A stretch of DNA of 64,000 bases from Methylococcales bacterium (GTDB lineage: Bacteria > Pseudomonadota > Gammaproteobacteria > Methylococcales > Methylomonadaceae). The position numbers were made by a program, and so were the translations under genes. Below the pieces are notes generated by a model that saw only the letters and a list, made by a program, of their open reading frames with translations, was not told the origin of the DNA and made no database searches. Shown here piece after piece: positions 54,038 to 63,767 of the stretch. Each line of letters starts with the position of its first letter. Position 1 is the first letter of the stretch. The DNA lies in assembly GCA_026399095.1 (NCBI GenBank), contig JAPLRP010000019.1:1-64000 (forward strand), read 5' to 3'.

Positions 54038-54862
54038 ATGACATACAGTACTTTAAGTGAAATAATTATTTATCCGGTAAAATCATTAACCGGCATTAGT
54101 GTTGGTACTTGGCCTGTTATTACAACAGGGCTTTTGTATGACAGAAAATGGATGTTGATTGATACAGAAAGACAATTTTTAAGTCAGAGAAAGCTACCGA
54201 AAATGGCTTTAATTAAAACAGCGTTAACTGACACACATCTAATTTTGTCTGCCTCAGGAATGGAAAGCTTGTTAATACCATTATTCCAGACGGATGGTGA
54301 GATGGTTAATAGTAAGGTATGGCATGACCAATGTGATGCGCGGAGTGTATCACTGGAAGCAGATCAATGGTTGAGCCATTTTTTAAAAATAGAGTGTCGA
54401 TTGGTTTATCAACCTGATGAAATGATTCGTCAGGTTGATCCGAATTATGCCTATCCCACTGACAACGTAGCATTTTCTGACGGCTTTCCGTTTTTAATTA
54501 TTTCAGAAAATTCATTGGCTTCATTAAATCAGGAAATGCAGTTGAATTTATCAATGAGCCGTTTTAGACCTAATCTGGTTATTTCCGGTTGCCCCGGCTA
54601 CGCAGAAGATAGCTGGAGAGAAATCAGTATTGGCGCTATTGATTTTAGGTTGCCCAAGCCTTGTTCACGCTGCTCTGTTCCAGCTATAGACCCGGAAACA
54701 GCAGAAATTGGTAAAGAACCACTAACTACACTTAGTCGCATCAGGAAATGGGATAACAAGATTTATTTTGGACAAAACGCCCTGCATAATCAGCGTGGAT
54801 TATTAACCATCGGCGATGCCGTAAAGGTAAAAGTGATGGGAGCAAAGCAACCACTGCTTTAA
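54038..54862 (+). CDS. MOSC domain protein, YcbX-like
   Basis: A 274-residue protein with the N-terminal MOSC beta-barrel (LSEIIIYPVKSLTGISVGTWP) and the MOSC domain (RFRPNLVISGCPGYAED, KPCSRCSVPAIDPETAEIG). The cysteine in PCSRC is the presumed molybdenum-cofactor ligand. Family members reduce N-hydroxylated bases (YcbX, YiiM). It is shorter than E. coli YcbX, which carries a C-terminal ferredoxin, absent here. Single gene, divergent from the ABC system. Confidence 0.85.
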   Translation: MTYSTLSEIIIYPVKSLTGISVGTWPVITTGLLYDRKWMLIDTERQFLSQRKLPKMALIKTALTDTHLILSASGMESLLIPLFQTDGEMVNSKVWHDQCDARSVSLEADQWLSHFLKIECRLVYQPDEMIRQVDPNYAYPTDNVAFSDGFPFLIISENSLASLNQEMQLNLSMSRFRPNLVISGCPGYAEDSWREISIGAIDFRLPKPCSRCSVPAIDPETAEIGKEPLTTLSRIRKWDNKIYFGQNALHNQRGLLTIGDAVKVKVMGAKQPLL

Positions 54863-54917
54863 TTAAAGAGACTTTGAATTTTGTAATTTCCACTGCTTAA
54901 CTGAGAAGGAAAAATCA

Positions 54918-55613
54918 ATGATGCCTCATCATCACGAAACCCACCGCACTCATCGTATTGGCTGGTTACGCGCTGCTGTTTTAGGCGCAAATGATGGTAT
55001 TGTTTCTACGGCCAGTTTAATTGTAGGTATTGCCGCCTCCCATGCTGCTCATAATGATATTGTATTGGCTGGTGTCGCAGGACTGGTTGCGGGAGCGATG
55101 TCGATGGCTGCCGGTGAATATGTGTCAGTCAGCTCACAAGCCGATACCGAACAAGCCGATTTAGCGCGAGAACGCAGAGAACTGGATGAAAATAGTGAAC
55201 ATGAACAAAAAGAACTTCAAGCCATTTATATAGCTCGAGGTCTTGATTCGGTTTTAGCTGAACAAGTTGCCCTCCAACTCATGAGTCATGATGCTTTGGC
55301 TGCTCACGCCCGTGATGAGTTGGGTATTTCAGTAACAGGTACCGCGAGGCCTATTCAAGCAGCACTGACTTCGGCAACTACTTTCGCCATTGGCGCAGTC
55401 TTGCCACTATTGATTGTCCTGCTTGTGCCTGAACCATACTTAATAGTAGTTGTCTCATCCGCCTCCTTGCTATTTTTGGCATTACTGGGGACTTTAGCGG
55501 CATATGCCGGTGGCTCCGGAATTATTAAGAGTGCTTTTCGGGTAACCTTCTGGGGTGCATTAGCTATGGGTTTGACTGCAGGTGTTGGAGCTTTTTTTGG
55601 AACAGTGGTTTAA
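54918..55613 (+). CDS. VIT1/CCC1 family iron/manganese transporter
   Basis: A 231-residue VIT-family protein. It has a His-rich N-terminus (MMPHHHETHRTHR), the first helix WLRAAVLGANDGIVSTASLIVG, the AAGEYVSVSSQADTEQAD motif, a long charged cytosolic linker, and three C-terminal helices. The family exports Fe2+ or Mn2+ from the cytosol. The N-terminal His stretch is a plausible metal site. AGAAGGA precedes the ATG. Confidence 0.9.
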   Translation: MMPHHHETHRTHRIGWLRAAVLGANDGIVSTASLIVGIAASHAAHNDIVLAGVAGLVAGAMSMAAGEYVSVSSQADTEQADLARERRELDENSEHEQKELQAIYIARGLDSVLAEQVALQLMSHDALAAHARDELGISVTGTARPIQAALTSATTFAIGAVLPLLIVLLVPEPYLIVVVSSASLLFLALLGTLAAYAGGSGIIKSAFRVTFWGALAMGLTAGVGAFFGTVV

Positions 55614-55663
55614 AACTTTGTGTCGTAAAATTGAACAATTATTGATAACAACTGATATTTGCT

Positions 55664-56557
55664 ATGCCTGTTAAAAACCAGCCGATTGCTATTTTTGGTG
55701 AAGTGCTTATAGATCAATTTCCTGATGGTTTGCAAGTATTAGGTGGTGCCCCTTTTAACGTGGCTTGGCATCTTCAAGCTTTTGGGCAGGCCCCTTGTTT
55801 TATCAGCCGGGTTGGTAATGATTTGATAGGTGAGCTTATATTAAAGGAGATGAGCGCTTGGGGTATGGCCATTGAAAATGTGCAAATTGATCCTGATTAT
55901 CCTACGGGAACGGTTAAAGTTGCTATCAAGGATAACGAGCCTAGTTATGAGATTCTGGCAGATCAGGCTTATGATTTTATCGCTACACAACAATTAAACT
56001 TATTAACCCCCTACAATGTTCTTTATCATGGTTCGTTGGCATTGCGTAATGATGCTTCAGAACGCACACTTAAGGCTCTAAAGGCCTGTCATGCCGGCAA
56101 GGTTTTTATTGATGTTAATTTGAGAACGCCTTGGTGGAACAAGGCATCAGTTGGGCTGTGGTTGAGCGCAGCCAATTGGGCCAAGCTTAATCATGAGGAG
56201 TTAATGCAATTAGCGCCAGTACAAAACACGTTGCAAGAGTCGATGCGTTTACTTTTGGCTCAATATAAGCTGGATGTTTTAATCGTTACTTGTGGCAGTA
56301 TGGGTGCTATGGCACTTAATAATGTCGGTGAGTTTGTTGAGATTACCCCATCGACCAATTTGAAAATAGTTGATACGGTGGGTGCTGGCGATGCTTTTTC
56401 TGCGGTTTTGTTGCTGGGAATTCAAAAAAATTGGCCATTATCTTTGACAATGGCCAGGTCGCAAGACTTTGCCTCTGCATTGGTAACACAACGTGGAGCA
56501 ACAGTTCAGGATTTAGAGTTTTATCGGGGATTTATTCGAGAATGGAATCTGGATTGA
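55664..56557 (+). CDS. PfkB-family sugar kinase, fructokinase-like
   Basis: A 297-residue carbohydrate kinase. It has the N-terminal GGAPFNVAWHLQAFG substrate motif, a GxGD box (VDTVGAGDAFSAVLLLG) with the catalytic Asp, and NEL-type contacts (WAKLNHEELMQL). Fructokinase is the best guess, since gammaproteobacterial methanotrophs metabolise sucrose. The ATG lies 50 bases after the VIT gene. Confidence 0.88.
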   Translation: MPVKNQPIAIFGEVLIDQFPDGLQVLGGAPFNVAWHLQAFGQAPCFISRVGNDLIGELILKEMSAWGMAIENVQIDPDYPTGTVKVAIKDNEPSYEILADQAYDFIATQQLNLLTPYNVLYHGSLALRNDASERTLKALKACHAGKVFIDVNLRTPWWNKASVGLWLSAANWAKLNHEELMQLAPVQNTLQESMRLLLAQYKLDVLIVTCGSMGAMALNNVGEFVEITPSTNLKIVDTVGAGDAFSAVLLLGIQKNWPLSLTMARSQDFASALVTQRGATVQDLEFYRGFIREWNLD

Positions 56558-56743
56558 TTTATACATCAGGAATGGTTGTTAAATCTACTGGCATATTACC
56601 AAGTCAGTATAGATCGTTAAATTAATGCCTGGATTTTCGGCACTTTTAACCGTATTCTTTGTCCGATAAAGTTTTAAGATAAAGCGGTTTTTTGGTTTTT
56701 TAAGAGCCTGATTGCGCTTAAATGATAATTAATATTTTAAATT

Positions 56744-58462
56744 ATGAATACTATAAAACAATTACTTAAACCTGAAGAAGAACGGCGTTTTTTTGCGTCT
56801 TTAGTTTTTTTTCTGCTGATATTATTAATGTTGTTTTCTCATGGTACTTTTGCAGCGGACATTACGGTTTCTTTAGATCGTAATCCGGTCAATCTGGATG
56901 AGTCTTTCCAGATAATGTTTACAGCGACTGAATCACCCGACGATGATCCGGACTTTACCCCTTTGGAGCAGGACTTTTCAATACTTAACCAAAGTAACAG
57001 TAGTAGCTCTTCATGGGTCAACGGAAAATCCAGCAAGACGGTGCTTTGGACTGTTAATGTGATGGCTAAACACTTGGGTAGCTTGGTTATTCCCGCCATT
57101 AAATTTGGTAAGGATGTCAGCAATTCTTCTACTGTTTTGGTAGCCGATAATGCCACTAAAAAAACGGTCAATACTGACGAAGATTTATACATAGAAGTTG
57201 AGGCAACACCAGAAAATCCGTTTATACAATCTCAAGTTTTCTATACCTTGCGTTTATATACTAAGGTTGATATTTCTCAAGCAAGGCTTAATGAACCTGA
57301 TTTGGCAGACGCAGTGATTGAGCGTTTGGGTGAAGACAGTAACTACAATACTCAGGTTAACGGGTTGAATTATTCTGTGACTGAGCGTAAATATGCACTG
57401 TTTCCACAAAAAAGTGGCCAATTAACTATTAAGCCGCTGATATTAACAGCGGAGGTTCTGACTAATAGTCGACCCAGTTTTAATGGTTTTTTTAATTCAC
57501 AAATGAGTAAGACTAAGCGTGTTGAATCGAAAGCAATTACTCTGAATGTAAAGCCTGTGCCTACAGCGTTTACTGGCAAACACTGGTTATCTGCAGAGCA
57601 ACTGGTTTTAAAGCAGGAATGGTCAGGTGACATTCAACAAATGAAAGTTGGAGAGCCGTTGACCAGAACGTTAAGCCTAATTGCAAAAGGTACAACAGTC
57701 GGCCAACTTCCAGAATTAAATACGACCGAGACTAATGATAATTTAAAAGCTTATCCCGATCAGCCAGTATTGCAGGAACAGAAAAAAGTCGATGGATTAC
57801 TGGCTTTTAGGGAAGAAAAAATAGCCCTTATACCCTCAAAATCAGGCAGCTATACCTTGCCTGCTATTGAAATTCCTTGGTTTAACACTAAAAGCCAAAA
57901 AATGGAACTAGCGAAAATCCCGGAAACAACTTTGTCTACAGTTGCTGTAGCTTCACAATCCGAAGTTATTAATCCGATCGTTACCCCAGAAGTACCAAAA
58001 AACACAGAAACCAGCTTGGTGATTGAAAGCCCTAAAAAAACTAATATTTGGTTATGGGTTTCTCTGCTTTTAGCTGTGGGTTGGTTAATAACAGTGATTG
58101 TTTTTTTAACTAAACGTAAAGTCACAGAGCCTGTGATTGAAATTAATGATTCAGACATTAAGTTAAAAGACTGCATCAAGAATTTAAAATATGCCTGTAG
58201 GGCTAATGATGCGGCAGCGACTAAAAATGCTTTGCTTGAATGGGGTCGACAAAAGTTTAATGTGGCCAATCTTGGTGCCATCGCGGAGTATTCTGATGCT
58301 CGCTTAAGAGATGAGATTTTGGATTTAAATCAAACTTTATATGGTAAGGGAGTAGGTCAGTGGCAAGGTAAAAAATTATTTCAGGCTTTTACTGAAAATA
58401 AAGCCAGAGAAAAAATCGCAGTTACTGAGGATAACAGTTTGGAACCGCTTTATCGTTTGTAG
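56744..58462 (+). CDS. batD: BatD family protein
   Basis: A 572-residue BatD protein, periplasmic with one C-terminal membrane helix (WLWVSLLLAVGWLITVIVFL) and an N-terminal signal region (FFLLILLMLFSHGTFAADI). Several beta-rich segments carry VNLDESFQIMF, YPDQPVLQEQKKVDGLLAFREEK motifs typical of BatD. BatABCDE are co-encoded in many genomes; here BatD stands alone. Its role in stress or aerotolerance is not well proven. A strong terminator lies downstream. Confidence 0.82.
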   Translation: MNTIKQLLKPEEERRFFASLVFFLLILLMLFSHGTFAADITVSLDRNPVNLDESFQIMFTATESPDDDPDFTPLEQDFSILNQSNSSSSSWVNGKSSKTVLWTVNVMAKHLGSLVIPAIKFGKDVSNSSTVLVADNATKKTVNTDEDLYIEVEATPENPFIQSQVFYTLRLYTKVDISQARLNEPDLADAVIERLGEDSNYNTQVNGLNYSVTERKYALFPQKSGQLTIKPLILTAEVLTNSRPSFNGFFNSQMSKTKRVESKAITLNVKPVPTAFTGKHWLSAEQLVLKQEWSGDIQQMKVGEPLTRTLSLIAKGTTVGQLPELNTTETNDNLKAYPDQPVLQEQKKVDGLLAFREEKIALIPSKSGSYTLPAIEIPWFNTKSQKMELAKIPETTLSTVAVASQSEVINPIVTPEVPKNTETSLVIESPKKTNIWLWVSLLLAVGWLITVIVFLTKRKVTEPVIEINDSDIKLKDCIKNLKYACRANDAAATKNALLEWGRQKFNVANLGAIAEYSDARLRDEILDLNQTLYGKGVGQWQGKKLFQAFTENKAREKIAVTEDNSLEPLYRL

Positions 58463-58619
58463 ATTTTAAGGTAAAAGGCTAGCTAGCAATCTACAGACAC
58501 GAAAAAATTATTCCAGCGTTACCTGTTGTTTGAATAAAGTAGTCTTTGATCGGATATTTTTTTAAATATGCTCGTGCCTCTTGTGTCGAATTAAGGTCTC
58601 TTGGTTTTAGTTTACACTT

Positions 58620-58676
58620 GCCACAGATTCACAGATAAATTTTACTCTCTGAATCTGTGGCGTTTTTATTTTTATG
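58620..58676 (+). terminator. Intrinsic terminator after batD
   Basis: A 12-base perfect stem (58620-58631 / 58650-58661) is followed by GTTTTTATTTTT. It lies about 158 bases beyond the batD stop and 20 bases before the next gene. Confidence 0.85.
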
Positions 58677-58695
58677 AAAGATCTAAATAATCAAC

Positions 58696-59430
58696 TTGGT
58701 ATTATCCTTGTCAATCTTCCATTTTCAACAGTTTTCAGTTATACAGAAACAGTCAGCCATGAAAGTCTGCACGGATGCGGTTTTATTTGGAGCTATGGCA
58801 CCCGTTAATACGGGAGCTAGGGTTTTGGATATCGGTGCAGGTACTGGTGTATTGTCTTTAATGGCGGCTCAGTTAGGTGCGGCTCAAGTAACAGCAGTAG
58901 AGTTGACACTTCAAGCTTACGAAGAAGCTCAGCTAAATTTTGATAATAGTCCTTGGACTGATCATCTCGTCGTTGTTCATCAGGATGTTCAAAGCTTTGC
59001 CTGTTCTGACAATGGCCAATATGATCTTATTATTTGTAACCCACCCTTTTTTAAGAATCATAGCAAGACCGCAGATTCGCTTAGAAAAATTGCCAGGCAC
59101 AATGATGAATTATCTTTTACTGATTTAATTAAAAGCGCTGAGGTTGTGTTGTCAGGTGAGGGCTTGTTTTATGTGTTGCTTCCCACTCATGCAATAGAAA
59201 AATTCGCTGAAGCAGCTTTGTTGTCCGGTTTTTATGTAAACTATCAAACAGATTTTCGTGGTTATGTTCATAACGAGGCCAAAGTTTCTGCTTTGACCTT
59301 TAGTCGCGTAGAAGTAATTTTTACCAGGACATTATTGACCATTTACGAATCTCACAGGGTTTATTCACAAGACAGTGAACGTTACTTGTCGCCCTTTCTT
59401 TTGAGGTTTGCTATCGCTAACAAAGTATGA
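58696..59430 (+). CDS. trmN6: tRNA1(Val) (adenine37-N6)-methyltransferase, TrmN6-like
   Basis: A 244-residue SAM methyltransferase. Family marks are FHFQQFSVIQ and AMKVCTDAVLFGA, SAM motif I LDIGAGTGVLSLMAA and catalytic IICNPPFF. The family acts on A37 of valine tRNA1. No ATG precedes the conserved N-terminus, so TTG 58696 or TTG 58711 must be used, or an indel has damaged the start. A hairpin terminator sits just upstream. Confidence 0.83.
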   Translation: MVLSLSIFHFQQFSVIQKQSAMKVCTDAVLFGAMAPVNTGARVLDIGAGTGVLSLMAAQLGAAQVTAVELTLQAYEEAQLNFDNSPWTDHLVVVHQDVQSFACSDNGQYDLIICNPPFFKNHSKTADSLRKIARHNDELSFTDLIKSAEVVLSGEGLFYVLLPTHAIEKFAEAALLSGFYVNYQTDFRGYVHNEAKVSALTFSRVEVIFTRTLLTIYESHRVYSQDSERYLSPFLLRFAIANKV

Positions 59431-59507
59431 ATAACAACAATAAGATGGCCAAATTGCTTGCTGGTTTTGTCAACACATCCTTGTGTTGAGGTATTTACTA
59501 AATCGAA

Positions 59508-59903
59508 TTATCTGACAACTTTGTGTCCGCGACCGCTCATGCAATTATTAAATGAGCTTTTATACTTGTCTTCGGCACTGACACCTTTATAGGCGCCGCC
59601 GCCAAAGCCACCCGCCGCAGCACCAATTGCAGCGCCTGTGCCGGGACTTCCAGCAAATGCGCCAATAATGGCACCGCCAGCAGCACCCAATAATGCACCG
59701 GTGCCTGCACCGACAGCGGTTTCAGTGGCTGTGCCGCCCGATGCTTGACTTGCCAATTGTTTGCATTCGGCCATATCTTGATTAATGCGATAAGCATTGG
59801 GATCGTTGTAAGAATCAACAGTGGGCGTCCACCCACCTTGGCTAGCGCAAGCAGTCAGTAAAATACTACCGATAAAAATACCGCTGGTTGTTAATTTTTT
59901 CAT
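59508..59903 (-). CDS. Glycine-zipper lipoprotein
   Basis: A 131-residue outer membrane-type lipoprotein with lipobox LLTACAS. A long glycine zipper (AVGAGTGALLGAAGGAIIGAF, GTGAAIGAAAGGFGGGAYKG) inserts into membranes, and two further cysteines (AECKQLA, NNCMSGRG) may form a disulfide. The family is linked to envelope stress, without certain function. An AGAGGTAA site precedes the ATG. Single gene. Confidence 0.85.
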   Translation of the reverse strand: MKKLTTSGIFIGSILLTACASQGGWTPTVDSYNDPNAYRINQDMAECKQLASQASGGTATETAVGAGTGALLGAAGGAIIGAFAGSPGTGAAIGAAAGGFGGGAYKGVSAEDKYKSSFNNCMSGRGHKVVR

Positions 59904-59974
59904 ATTGATTACCTCTAGAAAGTTATGGTTGCAGTTTATTGATTTATTATGAATACAATCTGAACGCAGTAGGC

Positions 59975-62458
59975 TTATAGATCTCTTAAAACCAGTAGTG
60001 GGGATTTATTCAGAATATGTCTAACACCCCAGCATCCTGCTATGCCAATGAATAAAATGCCTATAAAGGGTATTATAGCCCACAAATATAAGCTGGGCTG
60101 ATATTCTATAGCCAATACTCGTGTATATAAAGCATAAATAATAGCTTCTGATACGGCTACTGCCAACAATCCGGAAATCAATCCAAGCGCACTAAATTCA
60201 ATGATATGGGTCTTTCTTAGAAATGACTTTTTAGCACCTAGTGTGCGCATTAAGGCACCTTCATAAATCCGATTATCTAAAGTAGCATAAACCGCAGCAA
60301 ATAAAACGGTAAATCCTGCCATTAAGGCAAAGTAAAGCAAGTAGTTGATAGCTTGTGTTAATTGTGTCAGTATTTTTTTAAATTGCCGTAAAATTAAATC
60401 AACTTCAAGAATAGTGGTTGCTGGAAACTTTTTTATCAAGGTGTTTAATATATTTTTTTGTGTTTCTGGTAAATAAAAGCTGGTGATAAAAGTACTGGGA
60501 TAGTTGTCTAGTGAGCCTGGTGAAAAAACCATATAAAAATTAGGCTTCATGGTATCCCATCTAAGTTCGCGAATACTGGTAACGGTGGCGTTCATTTGTT
60601 GATTGCCAACGGTAAACGTCAGAAGGTCTCCCAATTTGATTTTTAGGTTATCGGCTAGTTTTTTTTCAATAGATACCAAGCCGATTTGTTGGCTTATCCA
60701 CCAATTTCCGGCCACTATTTTATTGTCCTCGGGAAGTTCTTTTGCCCAGGTAAGGCTTAGCTCTCTATTTGTTGCATTTTCGCCTTGGGTATCCTTGGTG
60801 ACGAATTTTTGTACCGGGGTGTTATTAATTTCTACCAACCTACCTTTAACTACCGGAAAAAATTGACTTTCATTAATGTTTTTTTCTTGTAACTCTTGTT
60901 TAAAAGCCGCCTGTTGGTTGGGAAATATGTTCAAGGCAAAATGATTGGGTGCGTTATCGGGTAATTGTTTTTGCCAGTTGTCGATTAAGTCGGTACGCAC
61001 GGTAAAACTGATTACCATTGCGACTAAAGTAATACTAAAGGCCAGAATTTGACTAATGCTGGCTGGACTGTTTTTTAATAAACCCTGTAAGCCAAACCGC
61101 CAAGGCAGGCTCATTGATGGAAGTAACTGTCTGGCTAGTATCAATAAAACATAAATTAAAAGCCCTAAAACTAATAATGTTAGCATCCCAACCACTAAGA
61201 TAGCGGTTGTCATTTTAATATCATTCGTATACTTCCAAATTAACAAACCAATTAGGCCAATCGAAAAGCCATAAATCAACCATGCACTAGTGGGCAACGG
61301 TTCCAGTTCGCGACGTAATACACGAAGAGGTGATACATGTTTAAGTCTTAATAGGGGCGGTAACGCAAAGCCGGTTAAAGTGACCATGCCGACGATAAAA
61401 CCAAAAGAAATGGCTAATAAACCAGACTTGGCAATTTGTTGTGGAAGTAATTCTTTTAGTAGATGAAATAAAGCTTCTTGTGCAAACCAGCCTAACAAAC
61501 AACCCAAAGCACTGGCTACGATTCCCAACACAATAAACTGACTGCTATAAAGCCAAAGTATTTCATTTTGTTTGCAACCTAAGCAACGTAAGAGGGCGGT
61601 AGCATTAAAATGTCGTTCGGTATAACGGCGGGTTGCCATGGCAATGGCTACGCCTGAGATTAAAATGACCAATATACTGGAAAGTCCCAGATAACGATCT
61701 GCGCGATTTAATGCAGAACCTAGTTCAGGTCGGTCTTCATGAATATCCAGCGTACGCTGCGATGGATTTAATTGCGGCTTAACCCATTGTTTAAATTCAG
61801 TTAATGCCGGAACCTCCCCGCTGAATTGAAAGAAATAACGAACCTGACTGCCGGGTTGTATTATTCCGGTGGCTTGTAAATCTGTCAGATTAATCATTAC
61901 ACGTGGAGAAAAGCTGTAAAAATCGCCTTTTTTATCGGGTTCATAGGTAATGATACGAGTAATGGTTAGTTGTTTTTCTCCAACGGTTAACGGGTCGCCT
62001 AATTTAAGTTTGAGCGCAGATAAAATTCGTTTTTCAAGCCATACGGTTCCTTGCTCAGGTCCACCATTAGTGATTGTTTCGGTCAAATAGTCTTCTTTTG
62101 TCGTTTTTAAAAAACCCCGTAAAGGATAATAGGCACTAACGGCTTTAATACCAGCTAGTAAAAGTTCATCATGCTCGATTAATACACTTGAAAATTCAGC
62201 GGTGCTTGCTTGCGCCAAATTAAGTTGCTTGGCTTTAGTTAACCAGTCAGTCGATATCGGGGCAGGGCTGGAAATGACTAAATCCGCAGCTAAAAATTCA
62301 GCGCTTTGGTTGCTCATGGTTCGCTGCAGACGGTCTGAAAAAATTGCGATGGCAGTTGAGCTGGTCACGGCAATTATTAAAGCTATTATCAGTATTGTTA
62401 GTTCACCGGAGCGACTGTCACGCCATAATAATCGTAGAGCCAGATTGAAGCGACTCAC
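59975..62458 (-). CDS. ybbP: ABC permease of YbbP type (FtsX/MacB-like)
   Basis: An 827-residue permease with ten or so helices arranged as two FtsX-type repeats (VILISGVAIAMATRRYTERHFNA; YALMAGFTVLFAAVYATLDNR) and large periplasmic domains. The N-terminal LALRLLWRDSRSGELTIL is characteristic of the YbbP family. It overlaps the ATPase gene by 4 bases. YbbAP with TesA form a known set that probably extracts hydrophobic compounds from the inner membrane. Confidence 0.9.
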   Translation of the reverse strand: MSRFNLALRLLWRDSRSGELTILIIALIIAVTSSTAIAIFSDRLQRTMSNQSAEFLAADLVISSPAPISTDWLTKAKQLNLAQASTAEFSSVLIEHDELLLAGIKAVSAYYPLRGFLKTTKEDYLTETITNGGPEQGTVWLEKRILSALKLKLGDPLTVGEKQLTITRIITYEPDKKGDFYSFSPRVMINLTDLQATGIIQPGSQVRYFFQFSGEVPALTEFKQWVKPQLNPSQRTLDIHEDRPELGSALNRADRYLGLSSILVILISGVAIAMATRRYTERHFNATALLRCLGCKQNEILWLYSSQFIVLGIVASALGCLLGWFAQEALFHLLKELLPQQIAKSGLLAISFGFIVGMVTLTGFALPPLLRLKHVSPLRVLRRELEPLPTSAWLIYGFSIGLIGLLIWKYTNDIKMTTAILVVGMLTLLVLGLLIYVLLILARQLLPSMSLPWRFGLQGLLKNSPASISQILAFSITLVAMVISFTVRTDLIDNWQKQLPDNAPNHFALNIFPNQQAAFKQELQEKNINESQFFPVVKGRLVEINNTPVQKFVTKDTQGENATNRELSLTWAKELPEDNKIVAGNWWISQQIGLVSIEKKLADNLKIKLGDLLTFTVGNQQMNATVTSIRELRWDTMKPNFYMVFSPGSLDNYPSTFITSFYLPETQKNILNTLIKKFPATTILEVDLILRQFKKILTQLTQAINYLLYFALMAGFTVLFAAVYATLDNRIYEGALMRTLGAKKSFLRKTHIIEFSALGLISGLLAVAVSEAIIYALYTRVLAIEYQPSLYLWAIIPFIGILFIGIAGCWGVRHILNKSPLLVLRDL

Positions 62459-63144
62459 ACTATTAGTCCAGCATTAAGTTGAATGGTTCTATCACAAAGG
62501 GATGCCAAATTGTGATCATGTGTCACCAGAATCAAGGTGGTTTTGTTTTCAAGATTAAGCTCGAATAGTAAATCAATAATTGTTTTACCGGTTTTACTAT
62601 CTAGATTGCCGGTAGGTTCATCGGCAAAAAGAATGGCAGGTTTTGTGACAAACGCTCTGGCAAGGGCTACTCTTTGCTGCTCTCCACCAGATAGCTGTTT
62701 GGATGTATGTGATAGACGATGAGATAAACCTACTCTATGTAATAAAGCAGTTGCTGCAATCCTGGCATTTTTGTCACCACTTAACTCTAGGGGCAACATT
62801 ACATTCTCCAAGGCAGTAAGCCCCGGCAATAATTGAAATGACTGAAAAACAAAGCCAATCAATGCATTACGCACAGTTGCACGACCATCTTCGGTCATGT
62901 TAGTTAACGACTTTCCATTAAGGGTGATTGACCCGTAACTAGGTGTATCCAATCCTGCCAACAAGCTTATTAGAGTGGATTTTCCCGAGCCAGATTCACC
63001 AATAATGGCAATACTTTCACCGGATTTGATTATCAAATCTATCGATGCCAATATATGCAATATTCCTTCAGAAGTTACCACCGATTTACCTAGGCCTTCT
63101 GTTATTATAATGTCGTTAGATTTTTGATTAACTTGAGTTTGCAT
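62455..63144 (-). CDS. ybbA: ABC ATP-binding protein YbbA
   Basis: About 229 residues from ATG 63144 (MQTQVNQKSNDIII); an upstream frame to 63204 would run into tesA. It has Walker A GESGSGKST, signature LSGGEQQRVALARA and Walker B AILFADEPTGNLD, as in LolD/MacB-type ATPases. Coupled to ybbP by a 4-base overlap, and divergent from tesA with a one-base gap between ATGs. Confidence 0.9.
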   Translation of the reverse strand: MQTQVNQKSNDIIITEGLGKSVVTSEGILHILASIDLIIKSGESIAIIGESGSGKSTLISLLAGLDTPSYGSITLNGKSLTNMTEDGRATVRNALIGFVFQSFQLLPGLTALENVMLPLELSGDKNARIAATALLHRVGLSHRLSHTSKQLSGGEQQRVALARAFVTKPAILFADEPTGNLDSKTGKTIIDLLFELNLENKTTLILVTHDHNLASLCDRTIQLNAGLIV

Positions 63145-63145
63145 A

Positions 63146-63754
63146 ATGCGTATATTGTTATTTACAGTGATAATTTTATTAATGCCTATGTCTGCAATAG
63201 CCAAGCCATCAACGATAGTCGTTTTCGGAGATAGTATCAGTGCTGGTTACGGAATTGAAGTACAAGAAGGTTGGGTTGCGTTATTAAACAAAAAACTCAA
63301 GGAAACGAATAGCAATTACATAATTAGTAATGCCAGCATCAGTGGCGAAACCACCGCAGGAGGCTTAGCGCGTATTGATCAAGTTTTAACAACACAAAAA
63401 CCGGCTATTATATTGCTTCAGCTTGGTGCGAATGATGGTTTGCGTGGTCTTTCTCCTGTAATGATGAAAAATAATCTTTTTGATATAGTCCGCAGATCGC
63501 AAAAGTCCGGAGCAAAAGTGATTTTATTGGGAATGAAAATCCCACCCAATTATGGTAAACGTTACGTTGATATGTTTTATAATGTTTATCCAGAATTGTC
63601 CAAAGAAATGGGTATTCCAATGGTCCCTTTTCTTCTCGAAGATGTTGCTTTGGATAAAGATTTGATGCAAGCTGACAGACTTCATCCTAATGCCAAAGCA
63701 CAGCCTATACTTGCCGACAAAATTAAGCCTTATCTTATTCCTCTACTTAAATAA
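63146..63754 (+). CDS. tesA: TesA-type GDSL esterase / lysophospholipase
   Basis: A 202-residue periplasmic SGNH hydrolase with a signal peptide (1-19, ending AIA-K). Catalytic blocks are FGDSISAGYG (Ser), GANDGLRG (Asn) and DRLHPNA (Asp, His). E. coli TesA cleaves thioesters and lysophospholipids, and its gene is next to ybbA as here. Its ATG starts one base from that of ybbA on the other strand. Confidence 0.93.
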   Translation: MRILLFTVIILLMPMSAIAKPSTIVVFGDSISAGYGIEVQEGWVALLNKKLKETNSNYIISNASISGETTAGGLARIDQVLTTQKPAIILLQLGANDGLRGLSPVMMKNNLFDIVRRSQKSGAKVILLGMKIPPNYGKRYVDMFYNVYPELSKEMGIPMVPFLLEDVALDKDLMQADRLHPNAKAQPILADKIKPYLIPLLK

Positions 63755-63767
63755 ACGAGAGTTACTG

